Source of the DNA: Pseudomonadota bacterium
Lineage (GTDB): Bacteria; Pseudomonadota; Alphaproteobacteria; Rhizobiales; Xanthobacteraceae
Reading direction: 5' to 3'
Assembly: GCA_023432845.1 (NCBI GenBank)
Contig: JAEZEY010000013.1
Coordinates: forward strand, 1-9,864
Length of the DNA: 9,864 bases
In this document: piece after piece, positions 5,726-9,864 of the stretch
Layout of the letters: every line of letters begins with the position of its first letter
How positions within the stretch are numbered: position 1 is the stretch's first letter
The notes under the pieces: model-generated
Databases searched by the model: none
What the model was told of the DNA's origin: nothing
What the model saw: only the letters and a program-made list of their open reading frames with translations
Program-made: the position numbers and the translations under genes

Positions 5726-7162
5726 ATGAACGCGCCGACCGCAAACCCGATGCGCCTTGCCCCCACACCGGAACTGATGGCGCGCTTCGCGGCGATCGTC
5801 GGCGACAAATACGCGATCACCGACCCGGACGCGCTGGCGCCGCATCTGATCGAAGGCCGTGGCCTCTATCACGGCCGCACGGCGATGATGCTCAAACCCG
5901 CCAACACCGCCGAAGTGGCGGCGATCCTCAAGCTCGCCAACGAGACGCGCACCGCGATCGTGCCGCAGGGCGGCAACACCGGCCTCGTCGGCGGGCAGAT
6001 TCCGTTCGACGGCGAGATCATCCTGTCGCTGACGCGGCTCGACAAGATCCGTGAGATCGACATCGAGTCGAACACCATGACGCTCGAGGCCGGCGTCGTG
6101 CTGCAGAAGGCGCAGGACGCCGCCGATGCCTCCGGGCGGCTGTTTCCGCTCTCGCTGGGGTCGGAAGGCAGCTGCACCATCGGCGGCAACCTGTCGTCCA
6201 ATGCCGGCGGCACCGGTGCGCTGGCATACGGCATCGCGCGCGAGCTGATGGTGGGCGTCGAAGTCGTGCTCGCCGACGGCCGCGTCATGAACCTGCTACG
6301 CAAGCTGAAGAAGGACAACACCGGCTACGACCTGCGCCACCTGTTCGTCGGCGCCGAAGGTACGCTCGGCGTCATCACCGCGGCGGTGGTGAAGCTGTTT
6401 CCGCAACCGCGCGCCATCGAAACGGCGTTCATCGGCCTACCATCGCCCGAGGCGGCGGTGAAGCTGCTCAACCTGGCGCAGTCGCGCATCGGCGGCACCG
6501 TGACGGGTTTCGAGCTCATGATCCGCGACATCATCTCGTTCGCGCTGAAGCACGGCCATAATGTGCGCGATCCGCTGAGCACCGTGCATCCGTGGTACGT
6601 GCTGATGGAAGTGTCGTCGCAGCAGGAAACCGGCCTGCGCGACAACTTCGAGGCGTTCCTTGCCGAAGCCATCGAGCAAGGTCTCGTCGCAGACGCCACC
6701 ATTGCGGCGAACATCGATCAGACCAAGGCGTTCTGGCACATGCGCCATACGCTGACCGAAGTACAGAAGCCGGAAGGGGGCTCGATCAAGCACGACGTCT
6801 CGGTGCCGGTCGCCGCGGTGCCGCAGTTTCTTGCCGAAGCCTCGGCGGCGGTGGTCGCACTCATCCCCGGCTCCCGGCCGGTGCCGTTCGGCCATGTCGG
6901 CGACGGCAACATGCATTTCAATGTCAGCCAGCCGGTCGGCGCCGACAAGGACGCCTTTCTGGCGCGGTGGAAAGATGTCAACGCGGTGGTCGACAAGATC
7001 GTGCTCAAGCTGGGCGGCTCGTTCTCGGCCGAGCACGGCATCGGCAAGCTCAAGCGCGAGACGCTGGCGAAGGTGAAGGACCCGGTGGCGCTCGACCTGA
7101 TGCGCGAGCTCAAGAAGACATTCGACCCGAACGGCATTCTTAATCCTGGCAAAGTGCTCTGA
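5726..7162 (+). CDS. FAD-binding dehydrogenase of the D-2-hydroxyglutarate / D-lactate dehydrogenase type
   Basis: This 478-residue flavoenzyme oxidises a D-2-hydroxy acid to the 2-oxo acid, passing electrons to an acceptor such as a quinone or electron-transfer flavoprotein. The N-terminal PCMH-type FAD domain (about 50-228) holds PQGGNTGLVGGQ (80-91), GNLSSNAGG (154-162), KDNTGYDL (196-203) and GAEGTLG (209-215). The C-terminal domain carries the substrate and metal residues of D2HGDH enzymes: Arg340, Lys355 in KHDVSVP, His390 and His397 in GHVGDGNMHFN, and Glu436-His437 in SAEHGIG. It ends in the typical DPNGILNPGK. Length matches the family (460-520). D-2-hydroxyglutarate is the best guess, but D-lactate or glycolate cannot be excluded; no GlcE or GlcF partner gene is present. 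AGGA sits 9 nt before the start. The next gene begins within its stop codon. Confidence 0.93.
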   Translation: MNAPTANPMRLAPTPELMARFAAIVGDKYAITDPDALAPHLIEGRGLYHGRTAMMLKPANTAEVAAILKLANETRTAIVPQGGNTGLVGGQIPFDGEIILSLTRLDKIREIDIESNTMTLEAGVVLQKAQDAADASGRLFPLSLGSEGSCTIGGNLSSNAGGTGALAYGIARELMVGVEVVLADGRVMNLLRKLKKDNTGYDLRHLFVGAEGTLGVITAAVVKLFPQPRAIETAFIGLPSPEAAVKLLNLAQSRIGGTVTGFELMIRDIISFALKHGHNVRDPLSTVHPWYVLMEVSSQQETGLRDNFEAFLAEAIEQGLVADATIAANIDQTKAFWHMRHTLTEVQKPEGGSIKHDVSVPVAAVPQFLAEASAAVVALIPGSRPVPFGHVGDGNMHFNVSQPVGADKDAFLARWKDVNAVVDKIVLKLGGSFSAEHGIGKLKRETLAKVKDPVALDLMRELKKTFDPNGILNPGKVL

Positions 7163-7599
7163 TGGACGAAATGGTCATCGGCGAAGCCACCGATGCCGAC
7201 ATCGACGCTATCGTCGCGCTATGGCTCGCCTGCGGCCTGACGCGGCCTTGGAACGATCCCCGCGGCGACATTGACTTTGCGCGCAAGGAACCAAACGCGA
7301 CCATTCTTGTCGGCCGCAGCAACGGCAAGATTGTTGCTTCCGTGATGGTCGGCCATGATGGCCATCGCGGCTGGTTCTACTATCTGTCGGTGGCGCCGCA
7401 GATGCAGAAACGCGGCCTGGGCCGCGGCATCGTCGAGGCCGCGGAGCAATGGCTCAGGGCGCGCGGGGTCGTCAAAGCCATGCTGATGGTGCGGCAGGAC
7501 AACACCGCCGTGCAGAAATTCTACGAGTCGCTCGGCTACTTCGATCAGCCGCGCACGGTGATGGCGCGCTGGCTCGACGGCCGCGAGCCGACTCCATAG
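7162..7599 (+). CDS. ypeA: GNAT-family N-acetyltransferase, YpeA-like
   Basis: This 145-residue acetyltransferase of the GNAT fold uses acetyl-CoA; the acceptor is unknown, as it is for E. coli YpeA. Family landmarks are TRPWNDP (27-33) and GHDGHRGWFYYLSVAP (64-79), both shared with YpeA. The CoA pyrophosphate loop is QKRGLGRG (82-89), followed by DN...KFYESLGY near the C-terminus (113-126). Length is normal for YpeA (about 140). The ATG overlaps the preceding TGA (TGATG), so translation is probably coupled to the flavoprotein gene. Met4 is a possible alternative start. The gene is convergent with the cupredoxin gene; the 27 nt between them show no clear terminator hairpin. Confidence 0.93.
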   Translation: MDEMVIGEATDADIDAIVALWLACGLTRPWNDPRGDIDFARKEPNATILVGRSNGKIVASVMVGHDGHRGWFYYLSVAPQMQKRGLGRGIVEAAEQWLRARGVVKAMLMVRQDNTAVQKFYESLGYFDQPRTVMARWLDGREPTP

Positions 7600-7626
7600 G
7601 CGCGGCAACACAACCGCCCACTTTCA

Positions 7627-7944
7627 TCAGGGCGCGGTCGTCACGCGGCCCTTCATATTGGGGTGATACTTGCAAAAGTAGTCCTCGACACCCGGCTTCG
7701 TCAGCGTCACGCGTGCGGTCTGCTTCGGGGCGAGCGCGACGTCCCAGGCGCGGTTCGTCGCGGTTGCGGTATGGGCAAAGACGTCCTTGTTGACCCATTC
7801 GATCGTGTCACCGACCTTCGCCTGAACTTCGGCTGGCGAGAAGACAAGCTTGTCAATGACGACCCGAATTGTTTCGGCATGTGCCGAGATGGACCCCAGC
7901 CCGGTCAGAACAACGATTGTGAGGAAAGTCCACCTCGGCGTCAT
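7627..7944 (-). CDS. Secreted cupredoxin, amicyanin-like type 1 copper protein
   Basis: This 105-residue small blue copper protein is predicted to be periplasmic and to shuttle electrons or carry copper. Residues 1-23 form a signal peptide ending AHA before Glu24. The mature domain (about 80 residues) is a single plastocyanin-like fold. The full type 1 copper set is visible: His58 in FAHTAT, Cys91, His94 and Met97 in YFCKYHPNMKG. The C-x2-H-x2-M ligand loop is the short form seen in amicyanin, not the C-x2-H-x4-M of plastocyanin or pseudoazurin. It starts 14 nt after the DUF4142 stop with CGGAG as ribosome site, and has no room for its own promoter, so it should be co-transcribed. No methylamine dehydrogenase gene lies nearby, so the electron partner is unknown. 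Confidence 0.92.
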   Translation of the reverse strand: MTPRWTFLTIVVLTGLGSISAHAETIRVVIDKLVFSPAEVQAKVGDTIEWVNKDVFAHTATATNRAWDVALAPKQTARVTLTKPGVEDYFCKYHPNMKGRVTTAP

Positions 7945-7958
7945 GACGTATGCTCCGA

Positions 7959-8483
7959 TTACTTGAGCCCAGCCGCCACATGCTCGGCATGCTGCTGATG
8001 GCCCTGGAACAGCTTCAGGCCCGTTTGCAGAAGGCTCTTGAGTTCAGCATTGCCGGCCGACGGAATGAGCGTGGTCTCCAACGCGCCGTTGACGGTCTTG
8101 TGGAATGCCACCTCGTTGGCGACGTAGGCCTTGTCGAAGGCCGCACCGTTGAGCTTGGCAAGCTCCGCCTTCTTGTCCGCCGCCTGCTTGGCGAGGGCAC
8201 GGCTGGTGTCGTTGTCGGCGGGCGTGACGTTCAGCTTCTTGACCAGATCGAGCGCCTGCTTGTTCACCGCCTCATGATCGCGCACCATGCTTTCAGCAAA
8301 GGCGCGCACTTCCTTGTTCTGCGATTTTTCGAGCGCCTGCTTGCCGGCTTCGACGTCGATGACGCCGGCGGTATAGGCGATATGAGCGATCTGCGGATCG
8401 GTCGGCTTGGCCGCGCCTTGAGCAAAGGCAAATGACGGCAGCAGGCAAAGCGCGAACGCCGTTGTACTCAGTCTAAGAAACAT
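7959..8483 (-). CDS. Secreted DUF4142 (ferritin-like) protein
   Basis: This 174-residue exported protein belongs to the DUF4142 family, whose function is not established. Residues 1-21 are a signal peptide ending AFA before Gln22. The rest is almost entirely helical, consistent with the ferritin-like four-helix bundle predicted for the family. Conserved positions include the MVRDH motif (67-71, His70), FD.AY..NEV.FH (116-128, Glu124 and His128) and a His-rich end, GHQQHAEH (161-168, His162, His165, His168). These could bind metal, which is only inference. The frame continues upstream to 8594, but the ATG at 8483 is the start: it opens the signal peptide and has a perfect AGGAGG 5 nt before it. 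It is the first gene of a two-gene unit with the cupredoxin and lies downstream of the sigma factor gene and of a putative ECF promoter. Confidence 0.92.
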   Translation of the reverse strand: MFLRLSTTAFALCLLPSFAFAQGAAKPTDPQIAHIAYTAGVIDVEAGKQALEKSQNKEVRAFAESMVRDHEAVNKQALDLVKKLNVTPADNDTSRALAKQAADKKAELAKLNGAAFDKAYVANEVAFHKTVNGALETTLIPSAGNAELKSLLQTGLKLFQGHQQHAEHVAAGLK

Positions 8484-8488
8484 CGGGA

Positions 8489-8494
8489 CCTCCT
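8489..8494 (-). promoter_or_regulatory. Shine-Dalgarno of the DUF4142 gene (fixes its start)
   Basis: A perfect AGGAGG on the minus strand ends 5 nt before the ATG at 8483. It excludes the longer in-frame start at 8594, which lies inside the sigma factor gene. A small hairpin (arms 8503-8507 and 8511-8515) lies just upstream in the leader. Confidence 0.85.
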
Positions 8495-8536
8495 GTTGCG
8501 CGGCGGTTAGACCGCGTGGTGCATCACTGTAAATTT

Positions 8537-8562
8537 GATGCTGGAGATCCAAAGAGGTTCCC
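8537..8562 (-). promoter_or_regulatory. Putative ECF-sigma promoter of the DUF4142-cupredoxin operon
   Basis: On the minus strand GGGAACC (8556-8562) is followed after exactly 14 nt by GCATC (8537-8541). GGAAC is the classic ECF -35 core. The same two blocks with the same spacing occur upstream of the sigma gene. The element begins 6 nt after the sigma stop codon and would give a leader of about 45 nt before the DUF4142 start. Confidence 0.65.
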
Positions 8563-8568
8563 GGCGAT

Positions 8569-9264
8569 TCAAGAACGACAGACGCGCTCGACAATCTTTT
8601 CGGTCATGCGGTCGCAGCGAGAGCCCGCGAATGGAAATGCCGCGGTAAGGCCCGGCCCAAGCTCGGTCTCCAGAGCCCGGCGCAACATCACGCGAGCGCG
8701 GTGAAGCCGCGTCTTCACGGTCTCTTCTCGGAGTTGGAAGAGATCTGCTGTCTCCTCGACGGTCATGCCCTCGACGATGCGCGCGACGAACACCGCACGA
8801 AATGTATCTGGAAGAGCATCGATCGCACGTTCGAGGATCAGCCGGATTTCGCCCTGGGCCATTGTACGTTCCGGATCGTTGCTGCGCGCTGACATCGGAA
8901 AACGAAGTATTTCGGCTTGAGAAAAGTTTTCGCCTCGGGAGTCCCAGTCGACGGTCGGGCGACGCTGCCGCGTCCGCAAGCGTCCCAAAGCTTCGTTCAT
9001 GGCAATTCTCGTCAGCCAAGTCCCGAAGCCGGATTCGCCGCGAAACTGGTCAATGCCCGTGAACGCTTTGAGCCAGGTTTCCTGCACCACGTCTTCGGCT
9101 TCCGCGTCGTTGCGCAGAATGCTCCGGGCAATTCTGAAGAGCCGGCGATTGTACCGGCGCGTCAGCACCCGCACGGCAGCCTCGTCGCGGTCTCGCGCGA
9201 GGCGTGCCAGTTCGTTGTCCCCCATAGTTTCGGCTTGGGCGGCGCGGTCCTTGAGTGGCAGCAT
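8569..9264 (-). CDS. RNA polymerase ECF sigma factor with C-terminal extension
   Basis: This 231-residue extracytoplasmic-function sigma factor directs RNA polymerase to a small promoter set. Sigma region 2 covers about 30-98 with the DAEAEDVVQETWLKAF signature (53-68). Region 4 covers about 145-198 with LPDTFRAVF (151-159) and a helix-turn-helix through TVEETADLFQLREETVKTRLHRAR (168-191). A linker of about 47 residues joins them. A tail of about 30 residues follows region 4 (201-231), containing FPFAGSRCDRM (210-220) and a second Cys at 229. This tail is longer than in minimal ECFs, and I recall similar tails in other alphaproteobacterial ECFs. No anti-sigma gene is adjacent. The ATG at 9264 has GGAGG 6 nt upstream; Met14 is less likely. 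It lies upstream of the DUF4142-cupredoxin pair on the same strand, and its own promoter resembles theirs. Confidence 0.95.
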   Translation of the reverse strand: MLPLKDRAAQAETMGDNELARLARDRDEAAVRVLTRRYNRRLFRIARSILRNDAEAEDVVQETWLKAFTGIDQFRGESGFGTWLTRIAMNEALGRLRTRQRRPTVDWDSRGENFSQAEILRFPMSARSNDPERTMAQGEIRLILERAIDALPDTFRAVFVARIVEGMTVEETADLFQLREETVKTRLHRARVMLRRALETELGPGLTAAFPFAGSRCDRMTEKIVERVCRS

Positions 9265-9283
9265 CTTCTACCTCCAGGCATTG

Positions 9284-9309
9284 GATGCACGGCAGCCCGG
9301 AAGGTTCCC
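9284..9309 (-). promoter_or_regulatory. Putative autoregulated ECF promoter of the sigma factor gene
   Basis: On the minus strand GGGAACC (9303-9309) is followed after exactly 14 nt by GCATC (9284-9288). The start codon at 9264 and its GGAGG ribosome site (9271-9275) lie just downstream, so the leader would be very short. It matches the element before the DUF4142 gene block for block, which suggests the sigma factor drives its own transcription. Confidence 0.65.
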
Positions 9310-9327
9310 GCTGTCGAGCCGAATTGC

Positions 9328-9864
9328 CTAGAACAATACGCCCTGCCCGTCGTCCTTGGCTTTGGCCTTCTTGCCCGCAGCCGCCTTGGGCGCCAATGGC
9401 GCCGCAGGCACCGGCTCAGCGCCTTCCGCGACCTGCTCAATGAGATGCGCGTTGTCGTTGGCGACGCGATTGACGTCGGTCGACACCGGCCACACTTCGA
9501 GCAAGCTGTCCGGCGCCGGCATGATCAGCGCCGCCGCCGTCGTGGCGGCGACATGGTCGCTATCGAGCCAGAGATCGAACGCATCCGGCGGCACGATTAC
9601 CGGCATCCGGTCGTGCAACGGGCTGACGGTGCGATTGGCGTCGGTGGTCACGATCGCGACGGTATCGAGTTCCTCGCCATTGGGCCCGGTCCAGGTCTCC
9701 CACAGTCCGGCGAAGGCCAGCGGCTCACCCGATTTCGCATGGATGTAATAAGGCTGCTTGCGCGGACCGCCGGCTTTCCACTCGTAAAAGCCGTCCGCTG
9801 GTATCAGGCAACGGCGTCGTTTCATGGCGGCGCGAAAGGCGGGCTTCTCGATGACGCTTTCGCC
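9328..9864 (-). CDS. SRAP-domain protein (YedK/HMCES family), 5'-truncated by the window edge
   Basis: This is a DNA-repair protein that covalently traps abasic sites in single-stranded DNA as a thiazolidine DNA-protein crosslink. The frame is open to the window edge, giving 178 residues; the N-terminus, with the catalytic Cys2 and the usual NARAE motif, lies outside. The visible part starts with EKPAFRAAMKRRRCLIPADGFYEW, split by an internal Met at 9825 that is not the true start. Numbering from that Met, the catalytic Glu is Glu15 in GFYEWK and the catalytic His is His71 in SPLHDRMPVI. The SRAP fold ends near residue 125. A low-complexity Ala/Pro/Lys tail (about 134-165) follows and ends in QGVLF, similar to a clamp-binding peptide. 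The sigma gene starts 63 nt downstream on the same strand. Annotations often call it an SOS response-associated peptidase. Confidence 0.93.
   Translation of the reverse strand, partial: GESVIEKPAFRAAMKRRRCLIPADGFYEWKAGGPRKQPYYIHAKSGEPLAFAGLWETWTGPNGEELDTVAIVTTDANRTVSPLHDRMPVIVPPDAFDLWLDSDHVAATTAAALIMPAPDSLLEVWPVSTDVNRVANDNAHLIEQVAEGAEPVPAAPLAPKAAAGKKAKAKDDGQGVLF

Noticed and set aside
5718..5729. Three-codon mini-ORF (ATG CCG CAA TGA) whose stop overlaps the FAD dehydrogenase start
   Set aside because: The AGGAA ribosome site directly abuts this ATG with no spacing, whereas it lies about 9 nt from the real start, so the mini-ORF is probably not translated.
7600..7626. Bidirectional terminator between the convergent acetyltransferase and cupredoxin genes
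   Set aside because: Only a 4-bp GCGG/CCGC pairing with an 8-nt loop and no T-run; too weak to call.
8507..9019. Minus-strand frame of 170 codons inside the sigma factor gene
   Set aside because: Arg/Ser-rich shadow in another frame of the well-supported sigma gene.

Overview
The window looks like chromosomal DNA of a high-GC alphaproteobacterium. The GC-rich third codon positions, the long antisense open frames and the mix of a TRAP-TAXI transporter, an FCD regulator, a Sua5-type TsaC and a D-2-hydroxyglutarate dehydrogenase-like flavoprotein suggest Hyphomicrobiales, near Bradyrhizobium, Rhodopseudomonas or Pseudolabrys. That placement is inference from protein style. No transposase, integrase, phage gene or CRISPR array is visible.

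Region 1 (1-4545) is a transport and catabolism locus. On the minus strand a TAXI-family solute-binding protein (994-1944) is followed by a fused TRAP permease (1-930, C-terminus outside the window). A strong hairpin lies between them. Divergently, on the plus strand, come an RraA/HMG-aldolase family protein, a GntR/FCD regulator and an EamA-family (DMT) permease, closely spaced (13 nt, then a 4-nt overlap). The 192-nt divergent gap holds a CAAGAG-N10-CTCTTG dyad that overlaps a TTGACA element. The likely logic is periplasmic capture and uptake of an organic acid, cytoplasmic processing by the RraA-type protein, possible efflux by the EamA permease, and local control by the FCD regulator. The substrate is unknown.

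Region 2 (4592-7599) is housekeeping. A tRNA-Pro(CGG) gene lies on the minus strand with its own promoter. On the plus strand are tsaC (Sua5 type, tRNA t6A synthesis), an FAD-linked dehydrogenase related to D-2-hydroxyglutarate/D-lactate dehydrogenases, and a YpeA-like GNAT acetyltransferase whose start overlaps the preceding stop.

Region 3 (7627-9264) is the most interesting part. On the minus strand an ECF sigma factor is followed by a secreted DUF4142 protein and a secreted amicyanin-like cupredoxin. The upstream regions of the sigma gene and of the DUF4142 gene both contain GGGAACC-N14-GCATC with identical spacing. This is what is expected if the sigma factor drives its own gene and the two-gene envelope operon. 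No anti-sigma gene is next to it. The sigma factor instead has a C-terminal extension with two cysteines. I read this as a small, self-contained envelope stress or metal-linked regulon.

Region 4 (9328-9864) is the C-terminal part of a YedK/HMCES-type SRAP protein, which forms DNA-protein crosslinks at abasic sites. It ends in a Lys-rich tail and QGVLF, which resembles a sliding-clamp binding motif.
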